A DNA stretch of 64,000 nt from Selenomonadaceae bacterium (GCA_030523645.1 JAUNIB010000008.1:1-64000), one strand, 5' to 3'. Shown: positions 24,274 to 34,557, counted from the stretch's first letter. The notes: a model not told the origin generated them from the letters alone. Translations and numbers: made by a program.

Positions 24274-24303
24274 AAAAAAGCCCCAAGGCATAAGCCTCGG
24301 GGC
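24274..24303 (-). terminator. Terminator of tRNA-Thr
   Basis: The stem GCCCCAAGGC/GCCTCGGGGC (24280-24289 with 24294-24303) is followed on the minus strand by six T, ten bases past the tRNA CCA end. Confidence 0.85.
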
Positions 24304-24313
24304 GATTTTTCTC

Positions 24314-24389
24314 TGGAGCTGGTGACGGGGATTGAACCTGCGACCTTTTGATTACGAATCAAATGCTCTACCAACTGAGCTACACCAGC
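24314..24389 (-). tRNA. tRNA-Thr (CGT anticodon)
   Basis: A 76-nt cloverleaf on the minus strand with acceptor GCTGGTG/CACCAGC, D-arm AGCTCAGTTGGTAGAGC, and T-arm with GGTTCAATCC. The anticodon loop TTCGTAA gives anticodon CGT, which reads ACG (Thr). CCA is encoded. It has its own promoter and terminator. Confidence 0.95.
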
Positions 24390-24403
24390 AATATAACAAA
24401 GGT

Positions 24404-24432
24404 ATTATATCTACCTCAATATATATTGTCAA
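24404..24432 (-). promoter_or_regulatory. Consensus promoter of tRNA-Thr
   Basis: TTGACA (24427-24432) and TATAAT (24404-24409) on the minus strand are separated by exactly 17 bp. Both hexamers are perfect. The promoter lies just after the holA stop codon. Confidence 0.85.
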
Positions 24433-24437
24433 GGAGA

Positions 24438-25556
24438 TTATTTACCGCTCCGGGACAGGGCGATGATGGCGGCCTCCAGCAGCTCCGCTCCTCCCTGCCC
24501 TGTCTTAAGGCGATAGTCCGCATCGGCAAGGTCGAGAAAGACCTTCTTCAGCACAGCTTCGTCCTTGCCGTTCACTGTGCGGGTCAGACGGTTGATGATA
24601 TTGGGGAAGTATTTCTGCTGTCCCAGCGCCTGAGACAGTTCCCTGCCCCGTAGTCCCCGCTTCAGGAGAGCCTTTGCGGTAAGGTACTCACGCACCCGCC
24701 GCACAAGGAGCCCGGCAATCACCGGCAGGTAGGTGCCGCCCTGCAGCTCCTCCGCAAAGAGCTTCAATGCATCCGCTCCCCGTCCGTCGTCAATAGCCTC
24801 CACTATGGCAAAGCCGGATATTTCCGGCAGCCGGGAGAAGGATTCCTTCACCTGCGCCGCTGTAATCACGGTGCGGCCTTTTCCTCCCGGTCTTATGCCC
24901 TGCCCAGCCAGGAACAGCTCCAGCTTGTCCAGCTCTCCGGCCAGATAGCCGAGGGGAACATCGTGGAGAGCCGACAATGCTCCCGACAGATATTCAAAGG
25001 CCGCCGGCTCCAGCCGGAAGCCACGCCTGCCCAGCTCATCCGTCAGCCAGTCTGTCGCCTGCCAGGGACGCAGCGGAGCAGACTCCATCACCATGCCGGC
25101 TTTTTCCAGTGACTTGTATATCTTTTTCCGCTTGTCCGGGGTGATGTTCTGACGGAAAATCACATAATTTGTTTCGGGCATATCGGCGATGGTAGCCAGT
25201 AGATTGTCCAGCGCTCTGTCTGCTTTGCCTTTTTTCTTTTCCTTGCCGTCGTCACCCTCGTCCTTGTCTGCCTTCTTCTTATCTCCAAGGATTTTCGACT
25301 GCTTCACCAGCACCACTGCCCGGTCGCCGAAAAAGGGGATGGCACTCAGCTCCTGCTCCAGCACATTGGGGTCGCCCTCCCCCTCCAGTACCGTGAGGCC
25401 GTCGGAGCGGTCGCTCGCCGTGGGCAGCAGCCGTGAGAGAATAAGCTCTGTCCCCCGGTCAAGGAAGTACGGCTCCTCTCCGCAGAGAAGGAACACATGA
25501 GGCAAGTGACTGTCATCCAGTCGGCTGAGCTGAGCAGCAAAATCGTTGTAGTTCAA
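24438..25556 (-). CDS. holA: DNA polymerase III subunit delta
   Basis: Clamp-loader subunit of about 372 aa that opens the beta sliding clamp. Family features are HVFLLCGEEPYFLDRGTELI at the start, an FGDRAVVLVKQSK segment, NYVIFRQN, and the C-terminal helical collar (LFAEELQGGTYLPVIAGLLV). A lysine/aspartate-rich insertion (KKKADKDEGDDGKEKKKGKA) in the AAA-like domain is longer than usual. A TTG start at 25556 with AGAGG seven bases upstream is preferred over the TTG at 25592, which has no ribosome site. It lies about 50 bp downstream of priA on the same strand. Confidence 0.9.
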   Translation of the reverse strand: MNYNDFAAQLSRLDDSHLPHVFLLCGEEPYFLDRGTELILSRLLPTASDRSDGLTVLEGEGDPNVLEQELSAIPFFGDRAVVLVKQSKILGDKKKADKDEGDDGKEKKKGKADRALDNLLATIADMPETNYVIFRQNITPDKRKKIYKSLEKAGMVMESAPLRPWQATDWLTDELGRRGFRLEPAAFEYLSGALSALHDVPLGYLAGELDKLELFLAGQGIRPGGKGRTVITAAQVKESFSRLPEISGFAIVEAIDDGRGADALKLFAEELQGGTYLPVIAGLLVRRVREYLTAKALLKRGLRGRELSQALGQQKYFPNIINRLTRTVNGKDEAVLKKVFLDLADADYRLKTGQGGAELLEAAIIALSRSGK

Positions 25557-25605
25557 AATACTACCTCTGAGTCCGCCGATTAAATTCGGCAATATATCAA
25601 TAATC

Positions 25606-28008
25606 TTACACGGTATTTATCGGGTCAATGTCGATGAGAGCATCATTTCGCCGGTCATAGCCCTGCCTTCGCAGGAAGCTCCGCACTCTGTCCGGGTCAG
25701 CGGTCTTGATAAGGACGGCGAAGCGGTAGGTACCCTTATAGCAGGCGATGAGCGCGGGAGCCGGGCCGATTATCTGATGAATGGGCAGGAGCTTCTGTCC
25801 GGAGCTGCCCTCCGTCTGTACCGCCCTCTGTCCCCGGCCGTCCTTGCCAAATTCCCTGCGGAACAAGCCAACGCACTCGGCGGCCTTCATCCTTGCCTTC
25901 TCCTCCTGATTGTCGGTGAAGGTAATCTTGATGAGCCGGCAGAATGGTGGGAAGAAAAGCTCCCGCCGCAGGGCCAGCTCCTCCCGGTAAAATCGTCCGT
26001 AATCCTGAGCGATGGCACTCTCTACCGCGTAGTGATGAGGATTGTAGCCCTGCACCAGCACCCGGCCCGGTCTGTCACCTCGTCCCGCCCGGCCTGCTGT
26101 CTGAGTAATGAGCATAAATGTCCGCTCCGCCGCCCGGAAGTCCGGCATATTGAGTGCGCTGTCGGCGCTGATAATTCCCACCGCCGTAACCATGGGAATG
26201 TCGTGACCCTTTGCCACCATCTGAGTGCCCAGCAGAATGTCATACTCTCCACGGCGGAAAGCAGTAAGTATCTCCTGATGAGCAAATTTCTTGGCAGTGG
26301 TGTCCCTGTCCATACGGACCACCCGCGCCTCCGGCAGCAGAGTCCGCAGCTCCTCCTCCAGCTTCTCGGTACCGGTACCGAAGAAGCGGATATATTTGCC
26401 GCCGCACTGGGGGCAGGTCGTGGGCGTATCGGCAGAAATATCGCAGTGGTGACAGGCCAGCCGTCCACTCTGATGATAGACCATCGGCAGACTGCAGTCG
26501 GGGCAGGTCACTACATAGCCGCAGCTCCGGCACATGACAAAGGTAGAGTAGCCGCGACGATTGAGCATGAGAACGGTCTGCTCCTTCGCCGCCAGATTTT
26601 CCCGGAGCATTGCTTCCATGTCCCTGCTGAGGACATGACGGTTGCCGCTCTTCAGTTCTTCGCGCATATCCACGGACTTCGCTTCCGGCAGGCTGCGGCT
26701 GCCGATACGCTTCGTCAGCTTCAGCAGCTTCAGCTCCCCGTGAGCTGCCCGGTAAGCTGTTTCCAATGAGGGTGTGGCACTGCCCAGCAGCAGGACGCTG
26801 CCGTACAGTTCAGCGATTATCTCCGCTACCACCCGGGCATGATAGCGGGGCGCTTCGTCCTGCTTGTAGCTCATATCCTGCTCTTCATCGAGGATAATCA
26901 GTCCCAGGTTGTCCACCGGGGTAAATAGTGCCGACCTGGCTCCGATGATAATGCCGATGCCTTGCTCCCGAACCCGCCGCACAGCATCCGCCCGCTCCGC
27001 CACCGACAGACGGCTGTGGAGGACGACGATATCTCCGGCGAAAAACTCCTTGAAGCTGGCTACCAGCTGGCCGGTAAGGGCTATCTCCGGCACCAGTACA
27101 ATAGCCTGACGACCGGCCCGGCGGCATCTCGCCACCGCCTCGATGTAGACCCTCGTCTTGCCGCTGCCGGTGATACCATATAATAGGAAAGGATTGTATT
27201 TTTTCTCTGTGAGGGGAGCTTCCAGCTGCTCCATTACTGCCGACTGTTCATCGGTCAGACTGGGAGCCTGAGCCAGCTTTTCCTCAGCCCGGCTCATTAA
27301 TGACGGACCGGCTGTCCTCGGCTCATCTGTCCCCGCATAGCTGTCCCGGAGGACCCGCTCCTCTCTGACGGACACCATTCGCCGCACCACCAGCGAGGCG
27401 ATAGTGGGTGGAGTAATATCGTACTTTTCCTTCAGGCAGCTCTGGCTCAGCGTTCCGCCGTTTTCCCGCAGGGCAGCCAGCAGTGCCTCCTGCCGGGGGC
27501 CAAGCCGCTTTGCCTGCGTATCCTCTGCGGTCTCCGTAAGAGTGACCAGCTTTTCAAAGACTGCCTTCTCCCGCTTTTGGATTCCCTTTTTCTTCGATAT
27601 CGACACGCCGCTCTTGCCGGGCATGAAGAGGCGCATAGCTTCCGCCCGGGAGCAGAGGTAATAGTCGGCCATGCGATAAGCCGCCTCCAGCATCATGGGA
27701 GTAAACCATGGACGGTCGTCTACAAGGCCGCTGATGTTTTTCAGCCGGTATTCCTTACCGGTCTTAGCATCCACGGCAAGGTAGATTTTTTCTCCGCTTG
27801 CTTCATCTGTCTCACAGCGGACACCGCTGCCGGGAAGGTTCTCAGAGAATACTCTGACGATGAAGCCCTCCACATCACGGCCGGCAAAGGGAACCAGTAC
27901 CCGCCAGCCGGGACAGAGCTCCTCCTCCGTCAGCCCCGAGGGGATAATATAGGTAAAGGCACCGGCGATACTCTTTACCGGTAGATTGATATATATTTCC
28001 GCCAGCAT
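25606..28008 (-). CDS. priA: Primosomal replication protein N' (PriA helicase)
   Basis: Replication restart helicase of about 800 aa. N-terminal 3'-DNA-end binding domain (YINLPVKSIAGAFTYIIP), then Walker A YGITGSGKTRVY, DEEQ box LDEEQDMSYK, and helicase motif LLGSATPSLET. The zinc-binding insertion has four CxxC-type pairs (CRSCGYVVTCPDC, then CHHCD, CPQC). C-terminal helicase motifs follow (GTQMVAKGHD, QTAGRAGRG). The start at 28008 has AAGGAGGG about eight bases upstream. The frame continues upstream to 28056, overlapping a repeat. Probably co-transcribed with holA, a replication pair. Confidence 0.95.
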   Translation of the reverse strand: MLAEIYINLPVKSIAGAFTYIIPSGLTEEELCPGWRVLVPFAGRDVEGFIVRVFSENLPGSGVRCETDEASGEKIYLAVDAKTGKEYRLKNISGLVDDRPWFTPMMLEAAYRMADYYLCSRAEAMRLFMPGKSGVSISKKKGIQKREKAVFEKLVTLTETAEDTQAKRLGPRQEALLAALRENGGTLSQSCLKEKYDITPPTIASLVVRRMVSVREERVLRDSYAGTDEPRTAGPSLMSRAEEKLAQAPSLTDEQSAVMEQLEAPLTEKKYNPFLLYGITGSGKTRVYIEAVARCRRAGRQAIVLVPEIALTGQLVASFKEFFAGDIVVLHSRLSVAERADAVRRVREQGIGIIIGARSALFTPVDNLGLIILDEEQDMSYKQDEAPRYHARVVAEIIAELYGSVLLLGSATPSLETAYRAAHGELKLLKLTKRIGSRSLPEAKSVDMREELKSGNRHVLSRDMEAMLRENLAAKEQTVLMLNRRGYSTFVMCRSCGYVVTCPDCSLPMVYHQSGRLACHHCDISADTPTTCPQCGGKYIRFFGTGTEKLEEELRTLLPEARVVRMDRDTTAKKFAHQEILTAFRRGEYDILLGTQMVAKGHDIPMVTAVGIISADSALNMPDFRAAERTFMLITQTAGRAGRGDRPGRVLVQGYNPHHYAVESAIAQDYGRFYREELALRRELFFPPFCRLIKITFTDNQEEKARMKAAECVGLFRREFGKDGRGQRAVQTEGSSGQKLLPIHQIIGPAPALIACYKGTYRFAVLIKTADPDRVRSFLRRQGYDRRNDALIDIDPINTV

Positions 28009-28046
28009 CCGGCTGCCCTCCTTCTTATTTTTCAGCAGGTTATACA

Positions 28047-28148
28047 CCTCACACACCGGCTTCGCCGGTCCCCCTCTCCATAGGAGAGAGTAAAGACTTT
28101 CTCCACAGAGGATGGTTGCTCGCGGAGCGAGACGGATACGGATGAGGT
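28047..28148. repeat. Palindromic repeat family B, diverged copy
   Basis: CCTCACACACCGGCTTCGCC followed by a small-stem region and GCTCGCGGAGCGAGACGGAT ending GATGAGGTT. This is the same order of elements as at 29157 and 32835, with more mismatches. It lies upstream of priA and of the divergent crotonase gene. Confidence 0.75.
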
Positions 28149-28300
28149 TTATTCGACTATGTTTTCAATGGATTGTATTAAGGAAATAAATCACTCTGCA
28201 ATTTATTATATTTCTGAATTATATCATTTTGCAGGAATATCAAATTCGATGTAGAATAAGGTAATTATATGATAAATCGCACACGAAAGGAAGTAATAAA

Positions 28301-29083
28301 ATGGCAGAAAACGAAGCAGTCCTCTATGAAAAAAAGGGCAATGTAGCCGTCATCACCATGAACCGTCCCAAGAGCCTCAACTCCATGAGCCTTGATCTGG
28401 TTGAAGGCATCGTAGACTATCTCAATGCCGCCGAGGCAGATGATGAAGTCCGCGTCATCGTCCTCACCGGTGCAGGCCGTGCCTTCTCCGCCGGCGGCGA
28501 CCTGGCCTCCCTCGACAATCTCCACACCACCGAGGAGCGCCGCCGCTTCATCGTGAAGGTCGGTGCCGTAGTTCAGCGCATCCATGATATTGCCAAGCCG
28601 GTCATCGCCCTTGTCAATGGCGTTGCCGCCGGTGCCGGCTTCAATCTGGCCATCAGCTGCGACCTCGTCTACGCCGAAAGCTCCGTGAAGTTCATCCAGA
28701 GTTTCGTCAAGGTCGGTCTCCCACCTGATTGCGGTGGCTTCTACTATCTGGCCAAGACCGTCGGTCAGGCAAAAGCCAAGGAGCTTATGTTCACCGCCCG
28801 TCCTGTACCTGCCGATGAGGCAAAGGCTCTCGGTCTCGTAAATGAAGTATATCCTGCCGAGGAGCTGAACGAAAAGGTAATGGCCATCGCTGAGTCCATC
28901 GCCGCTACCGCTCCGCTGGCTATTCAGGCTGCCAAGAAGGCCCTCAATATGCCGGAGGCTACCCTCGCCGAGACTCTCACCTATGAGTCCCTTGCTTCCT
29001 CTTCACTGCTGGGCAGCGAGGACTTCAAGGAGGGCGTCACCGCATTCGCTGAGAAGCGGGCTCCGAAGTTCCAGGGAAAATAA
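28301..29083 (+). CDS. Enoyl-CoA hydratase/isomerase family protein (crotonase)
   Basis: Protein of 260 aa with the crotonase fold. The oxyanion-hole motifs are GRAFSAGGDLASL and NGVAAGAGFNLAISCD. The active-site loop reads VGLPPDCGGFYYLAK. The residue before CGG is aspartate rather than the second catalytic glutamate of classical hydratases, a pattern also seen in isomerase-type members such as PaaG. So hydratase versus isomerase is undecided. AAAGGAAG lies eight bases before the ATG. It is alone on the plus strand, closed by a strong terminator at 29277. The substrate cannot be inferred from neighbours. Confidence 0.85.
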   Translation: MAENEAVLYEKKGNVAVITMNRPKSLNSMSLDLVEGIVDYLNAAEADDEVRVIVLTGAGRAFSAGGDLASLDNLHTTEERRRFIVKVGAVVQRIHDIAKPVIALVNGVAAGAGFNLAISCDLVYAESSVKFIQSFVKVGLPPDCGGFYYLAKTVGQAKAKELMFTARPVPADEAKALGLVNEVYPAEELNEKVMAIAESIAATAPLAIQAAKKALNMPEATLAETLTYESLASSSLLGSEDFKEGVTAFAEKRAPKFQGK

Positions 29084-29109
29084 AATAAAGACGGTGAAAC
29101 CGTCTACCT

Positions 29110-29253
29110 TAATGTGAGCAGCCGTGAATAGGGTCTGTAAGAAAACCGTTTATCTACCTCACCCACCGGCTGCGCCGGTCCCCCCTCCCCAAAGGGGAGG
29201 GTAAATACCTTCCCCACTGGGGAAGGTGGCTCGCGAAGCGAGACGGATGAGGT
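29110..29253. repeat. Composite repeat: family A end fragment plus family B copy
   Basis: Bases 29110-29156 carry the family A end (GTCTGTAAGAAAACCGTTTA). They are followed directly by a full family B unit at 29157-29253: CACCGGCTGCGCCGGT, two CTCCCC/GGGGAG stems, and GCTCGCGAAGCGAGACGGAT. The same composite occurs at 32787-32930. Confidence 0.75.
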
Positions 29254-29276
29254 TGATGTCAGTTTTTAATTAAGGC

Positions 29277-29320
29277 AGAGACAGAGAAATTCGCTTATAA
29301 AATTTCTCTGTCTCTTTTCA
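29277..29320 (+). terminator. Terminator of the crotonase transcript
   Basis: A perfect 15-bp stem (29277-29291 with 29301-29315) built of AGAGACAGAGAAATT and its complement is followed by TTTT. It lies about 190 bp past the stop codon, beyond the repeats. Confidence 0.8.
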
Positions 29321-29375
29321 TATCCAAAAGCAAAATCTCCAATCATTGTTTTATCTTTATTCTATTAAATATTGT

Positions 29376-29404
29376 TTGACAGACACCTCCTTTTTTAGTA
29401 TCAT
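29376..29404 (+). promoter_or_regulatory. Promoter of gap
   Basis: TTGACA (29376-29381) and TATCAT (29399-29404) with 17-bp spacing lie 70 bp upstream of the gap start codon. This fits a highly expressed glycolytic gene. Confidence 0.75.
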
Positions 29405-29474
29405 TTAATCGAACTCTGCATAAAACAGATAACAAACAACAAAGTTTTACCATTAAATAGGAGGGCATTTCAAA

Positions 29475-30482
<1,008 letters not shown>

Positions 30483-30497
30483 GAACCGCATAGCTGC

Positions 30498-30532
30498 GGG
30501 CCCGGCCGCTGGGCCGGGCCCGTTCTTATTTC
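30498..30532 (+). terminator. Terminator of gap
   Basis: An 11-bp GC-only stem CGGGCCCGGCC/GGCCGGGCCCG (30498-30508 with 30513-30523) is followed by TTCTTATTT. Confidence 0.85.
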
Positions 30533-30545
30533 CTTAATGTAAATA

Positions 30546-30684
30546 TTTCGTAGCATAGTCCAAAAGAAAAACATTATGAACGCCGGTACTTAGTGACTAA
30601 CGAGCAAGCATGCGAAGTTAGAGCTTAGTACCGTTGCGTGAATAAATAAGCGAAAGCGGTTTTTCGTTGGTCTATGCTACGAAA
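30546..30684. repeat. Dispersed repeat family A, copy 2 (reverse orientation)
   Basis: The internal segment GAACGCCGGTACTTAGTGAC to TTGCGTGAATAAATAAGCGA matches copy 3 at 56521-56660 as its reverse complement. The outer inverted repeat (TTTCGTAGCATAG and complement) differs from the ends of copies 1 and 3. It fills the gap between gap and pgk. Confidence 0.7.
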
Positions 30685-30738
30685 GCAGTTCTAACATTAC
30701 CGATACGAATATTTTTCCCATGGAAAAGGAGAATAGCC

Positions 30739-31932
30739 ATGAGCAAAAAATCCATCGAAGATATCCAGGTCAAAGGCAAGAAAGTATTTGTCCGTGCCGA
30801 CTTCAATGTCCCCTTGGACGACAATCAGGAAATAACCAATGACAAGCGCATCCGCGCCACTCTCCCCACTATAAATTACCTGCTGGAGCAGGGCGCCGCC
30901 CTCATCCTCTCCAGCCATCTCGGCCGCCCGAAAGGAAAGGTCGTCCCCGAAATGTCCCTTGCTCCGGTGGCCAAACGCCTCTCCGAGCTTCTGGGCAAGG
31001 AAGTTGCCTTCGTCTCCGACTGCGTAGGTGAAGCAGCCGAAGCTGCCGCTGCCAAGCTGCAGCCCGGTGATGTCCTCCTGCTGGAGAACCTCCGCTTCCA
31101 CGCCGAAGAGGAGAAGAATGACCCCGGCTTCGCACAGCAGCTGGCCAAGCTGGCCGATGTAGCCGTAGACGACGCCTTCGGCTGCGCTCATCGCGGCCAC
31201 GCCTCCAACGAAGGAATTACCAAGTTTATTCCCACCGTTGCCGGCTACCTCATTGAAAAGGAAATCAAATTCATCGGTGACACCCTTGAGGCCCCCCAGC
31301 GTCCCTTCGTGGCCATCCTCGGCGGTGCCAAGGTCTCCGACAAGATAAATGTAATCGACAACATGATTGACAAGGTCGACACCATCATCATCGGCGGCGG
31401 CATGGCTCACACCTTTGATGCAGCCAAGGGCCTCTCCGTCGGCTCCTCCCTCTGCGAGACCGACAAGATTGACCTTGCCAAGTCCCTGCTGGAAAAGGCC
31501 GAGAAGAAGGGCGTCAAGGTCGTCCTCCCGGTTGACCTTGTAGTCGCTGACAAGTTCGCCGCTTATGCCAACGCCAAGACCGTCCCTGTAGACAAGGTAG
31601 AGGACGGCTGGATGGGTCTCGACAGCGGTGCTGAGACCAGCAAACTCTATGTAGAAGCACTTGCTGACGCCAAGACTATCATCTGGAACGGCCCCATGGG
31701 CGTATTTGAATTCGACGCCTTCGCCAAAGGTACCCTCAATGTAGCTCAGGCTGTAGCCGAGGCTACCGACCGCGGTGCTACCAGCATCGTCGGCGGCGGC
31801 GACTCCATTGCCGCTCTGAAAAAGACCGGCCTTTCCGACCGGATAAGCCACATCTCCACCGGCGGCGGTGCAACACTGGAAATGCTGGAGGGCAAAATCC
31901 TCCCGGGCATTGCTGCTATCGCTGAGAAGTAA
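30739..31932 (+). CDS. pgk: Phosphoglycerate kinase
   Basis: Glycolytic kinase of 397 aa. [12 protein letters not shown] at the N terminus, the SHLGRPKG substrate loop, [14 protein letters not shown], and the C-terminal GGGDSIAAL motif are all family signatures. AAGGAG lies seven bases before the ATG at 30739. An upstream ATG at 30667 lies inside a repeat and has no ribosome site. tpiA follows 15 bp later, so the two are translated from one message. Confidence 0.98.
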   Translation: MSKKSIEDIQVKGKKVFVRADFNVPLDDNQEITNDKRIRATLPTINYLLEQGAALILSSHLGRPKGKVVPEMSLAPVAKRLSELLGKEVAFVSDCVGEAAEAAAAKLQPGDVLLLENLRFHAEEEKNDPGFAQQLAKLADVAVDDAFGCAHRGHASNEGITKFIPTVAGYLIEKEIKFIGDTLEAPQRPFVAILGGAKVSDKINVIDNMIDKVDTIIIGGGMAHTFDAAKGLSVGSSLCETDKIDLAKSLLEKAEKKGVKVVLPVDLVVADKFAAYANAKTVPVDKVEDGWMGLDSGAETSKLYVEALADAKTIIWNGPMGVFEFDAFAKGTLNVAQAVAEATDRGATSIVGGGDSIAALKKTGLSDRISHISTGGGATLEMLEGKILPGIAAIAEK

Positions 31933-31947
31933 CAAAAGGAGGCCCCT

Positions 31948-32736
31948 ATGGCTAAAAACAAAACCGTAGAAACCCGCCGCCCTCTCATCGCCGGCAACTG
32001 GAAAATGAACAACACCATCTCCGAATCTATGCGGCTGGTAAATAACCTTACCGGCAAGGTAAAGGCCGCTAAGGACAGAGATATTGTCGTCTGCGCCCCG
32101 GCTACCGCACTGGCTGTCGTCACCACCGCCCTGAAGGGCAAGAACATACAGGTCGGCGCCCAGAATGTCCACTGGGAAAAATCCGGTGCCTACACCGGCG
32201 AAATCAGCGCCCCCATGCTCACCGAGCTGGGCGTAAAATATGCCATCGTCGGCCACAGCGAACGCCGCCAGTACTTCGGCGAGACCTGTGCCACCGTCAA
32301 CGCCCGAGCCAAAGCCGCCCTCTTCGCCAACATCACCCCCATCATCTGCGTTGGTGAATCCCTTGAGAAGAGAGAAAAGGGCAGCTACAAGCTGGTCATC
32401 ACCGGTCAGGTAAAGCGGGCTATGGCTGACATCAAGAAATCCGATGCCGCCAAGTGCGTAATCGCCTACGAGCCTGTCTGGGCCATCGGCACCGGCAAGA
32501 CCGCTACCTTCGAGCAGGCTGAGGAGGTCTGCGCCCACATCCGCGGCGTCCTCACCCGCCTCTACGATGCCAAGACTGCCAACGCTGTCCGTATCCTCTA
32601 CGGCGGCAGCGTGAAGCCCGACACTATCGACGGCCTCATGGTGAAGCCCAATGTAGACGGTGCACTGGTCGGCGGTGCCGCTCTGAAGTCCGACGACTTC
32701 GCCCGCATCGTAAACTTCGTAACTCCTGCGGAATAA
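31948..32736 (+). CDS. tpiA: Triosephosphate isomerase
   Basis: TIM-barrel isomerase of 262 aa. GNWKMN carries the catalytic lysine, VGHSERR the histidine, and the YEPVWAIGTGKTA segment the catalytic glutamate and loop 6. The phosphate-binding ILYGGSV is also seen. AAAGGAGG precedes the ATG closely. It is co-transcribed with pgk. Confidence 0.98.
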   Translation: MAKNKTVETRRPLIAGNWKMNNTISESMRLVNNLTGKVKAAKDRDIVVCAPATALAVVTTALKGKNIQVGAQNVHWEKSGAYTGEISAPMLTELGVKYAIVGHSERRQYFGETCATVNARAKAALFANITPIICVGESLEKREKGSYKLVITGQVKRAMADIKKSDAAKCVIAYEPVWAIGTGKTATFEQAEEVCAHIRGVLTRLYDAKTANAVRILYGGSVKPDTIDGLMVKPNVDGALVGGAALKSDDFARIVNFVTPAE

Positions 32737-32739
32737 TAA

Positions 32740-32787
32740 AAAAGGGACTGTGAAAAAATGAGCACTCATTTTTTCATGGCCCCTTCC
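32740..32787 (+). terminator. Terminator of pgk-tpiA
   Basis: A long imperfect stem: AAGGG, then TGAAAAAATG/CATTTTTTCA, then CCCTT, is followed by CCTTAATG. The run of T after the stem is weak, so efficiency is uncertain. Confidence 0.6.
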
Positions 32788-32930
32788 TTAATGTAGATGC
32801 TGTGAACAAAGCCTGTAAGAAAACTGTTTATTTACCTCACCCACCAGCTTCGCTGGTCCCCCCTCCCCAGCGGGGAGGGTCTTACCTTCCCCTTTGGGGA
32901 AGGTGGCTCGCGAAGCGAGACGGATGAGGT
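32787..32930. repeat. Composite repeat: family A end fragment plus family B copy
   Basis: CTTAATGTAGATGCTGTGAA and GCCTGTAAGAAAACTGTTTA (family A type) are followed by a complete family B unit at 32835-32930. This has the same order as at 29110-29253. Confidence 0.75.
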
Positions 32931-32976
32931 CATTGTCAGACTTTTTCACAGCCAATATTTTTCCTTAACATAAATC

Positions 32977-33010
32977 CGTGAGGGATTGCATCTGTCAGGC
33001 AATCCCCACG
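32977..33010 (+). other. Stem-loop in the 5' leader of gpmI
   Basis: CGTG, a bulged A, GGGATTGC, a loop, then GCAATCCCC and ACG give about 12 paired bases ending 12 bp before the GAGGAA ribosome site. No T run follows, so it is not an ordinary terminator. It could be an RNA stability or translation control element. Confidence 0.45.
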
Positions 33011-33033
33011 TAAATCAAAAAGAGGAACTAACA

Positions 33034-34557
33034 ATGGCAACTATAAAGAACGCCCCTGTCTGCCTCATCATCATGGACGGCTGGGGAATCGGCACCGGCA
33101 GCCAGCACGACGCTGTCGCCTGTGCCAAGACTCCGAACATCGACCGTCTTACCGCCTCCTGTGCCACCACCACCGTCGCCGCCTCCGGCGAAGCTGTCGG
33201 CCTCCCCGACGGCCAGATGGGCAACAGTGAAGTAGGCCACACCAATATCGGTGCCGGCCGCATCATCTATCAGGAGCTTACTCGTATCACCTGCGCCATC
33301 AAGGACGGCAGCTTCTATCAGAACGCCGCCCTCAACGATGTCATCGACAAAGCCCTCGCCAAAGGCGGTGCCCTGCACCTCTTCGGTCTCCTCTCCCCCG
33401 GCGGCGTCCATAGCCACACCGACCACCTCTACGCCATCCTGAAGCTGGCCGCCGACAAAGGACTCCCCTCTGACCGAGTCCTCGTCCACTGCTTCCTGGA
33501 CGGCCGCGATGTCCCCCCCAAGAGCGCTGACGACTATCTCGCCGCTCTGGAAGGAAAGTGCAGCGAAATCGGCGGCAAAATCGCAACCGTCAGCGGCCGC
33601 TACTACGCCATGGACCGAGATAAGCGCTGGGATCGCGTGGCCAAAGCCTACGAAGCCATCGCCCACGCTGCCGGTGAAAAAGCACCGACTGCGGCCGCCT
33701 GCCTTGCCGACAGCTACGCCAAGGATGTAACAGACGAATTCGTCCTCCCCACCGTCATCGGCGACTACGCCGGCATGGGCGAAAGCGACTCCGTCATCTT
33801 CTACAACTTCCGTCCCGACCGGGCCAGAGAGCTGACCCACGCCTTCACGGATGATACCTTTGAGGGCTTCACCAGAGACGAGCAGCTCCGCCCCGCCTAC
33901 GCTACCATGACCCGCTACGAGGAAGGGCTCAATGTTCAGGTGGCCTACCCGCCCCAGAGCATTGCCAACAATCTCGGCGAATATCTCCAGAAGCAGGGGC
34001 TTACTCAGCTCCGCATCGCCGAGACTGAGAAATACGCCCATGTCACCTTCTTCTTCAACGGTGGCGTCGAGGAGCCCTATGAAGGCGAAGACCGTATCCT
34101 CGTCCCCAGCCCATCAGTAGCCACCTACGACCTCCAGCCGGAGATGAGCGCTGTCGAGGTCACCGACAAGGTAGTCGAAACCATCAAGTCAAAGAAATAT
34201 GACTTCATCATTCTCAACTATGCCAACGGCGACATGGTCGGTCACACCGGCGTCATGGAAGCTGCCATAAAGGCCTGTGAGACAGTCGACACCTGTGTCG
34301 GCCGCTTCGTTGAAGCTCTTGATGAAGTCGGCGGCGTGGCCCTCATCACCGCTGACCACGGCAACGCCGAGAAGATGCAGGACGACACCACCGGCGAGCC
34401 TCATACCGCCCACACCACCAACCTTGTTCCCCTTATCTGCACCGACAAGAGCGTAAAGGAGCTGAAGGAAGGCCGTCTCTGTGACCTTGCCCCCACTCTG
34501 CTAAAGCTGGCAGGACTGCCTCAGCCGGAGGAAATGACCGGCGTACCGCTTTTCTAA
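33034..34557 (+). CDS. gpmI: 2,3-bisphosphoglycerate-independent phosphoglycerate mutase
   Basis: Alkaline-phosphatase-fold mutase of 507 aa. IMDGWGIG and GQMGNSEVGHTNIGAGR (the serine of NSEVGH is the phospho-acceptor) bind manganese and substrate. FLDGRDVPP, YYAMDRDKRWDR and the C-terminal ADHGNAE complete the set. GAGGAA six bases before the ATG at 33034 fixes the start, and 32986 is an upstream in-frame ATG without a site. It is alone between two repeats and a terminator. Confidence 0.98.
   Translation: MATIKNAPVCLIIMDGWGIGTGSQHDAVACAKTPNIDRLTASCATTTVAASGEAVGLPDGQMGNSEVGHTNIGAGRIIYQELTRITCAIKDGSFYQNAALNDVIDKALAKGGALHLFGLLSPGGVHSHTDHLYAILKLAADKGLPSDRVLVHCFLDGRDVPPKSADDYLAALEGKCSEIGGKIATVSGRYYAMDRDKRWDRVAKAYEAIAHAAGEKAPTAAACLADSYAKDVTDEFVLPTVIGDYAGMGESDSVIFYNFRPDRARELTHAFTDDTFEGFTRDEQLRPAYATMTRYEEGLNVQVAYPPQSIANNLGEYLQKQGLTQLRIAETEKYAHVTFFFNGGVEEPYEGEDRILVPSPSVATYDLQPEMSAVEVTDKVVETIKSKKYDFIILNYANGDMVGHTGVMEAAIKACETVDTCVGRFVEALDEVGGVALITADHGNAEKMQDDTTGEPHTAHTTNLVPLICTDKSVKELKEGRLCDLAPTLLKLAGLPQPEEMTGVPLF

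Noticed and set aside
30697-32769. Minus-strand open frame of 690 codons opposite pgk and tpiA
   Set aside because: It is antisense to two certain glycolytic genes with strong codon bias. It has low-complexity composition and no ribosome site.
33028-34041. Minus-strand open frame opposite gpmI
   Set aside because: Antisense shadow, with glycine/valine-rich composition and no family.
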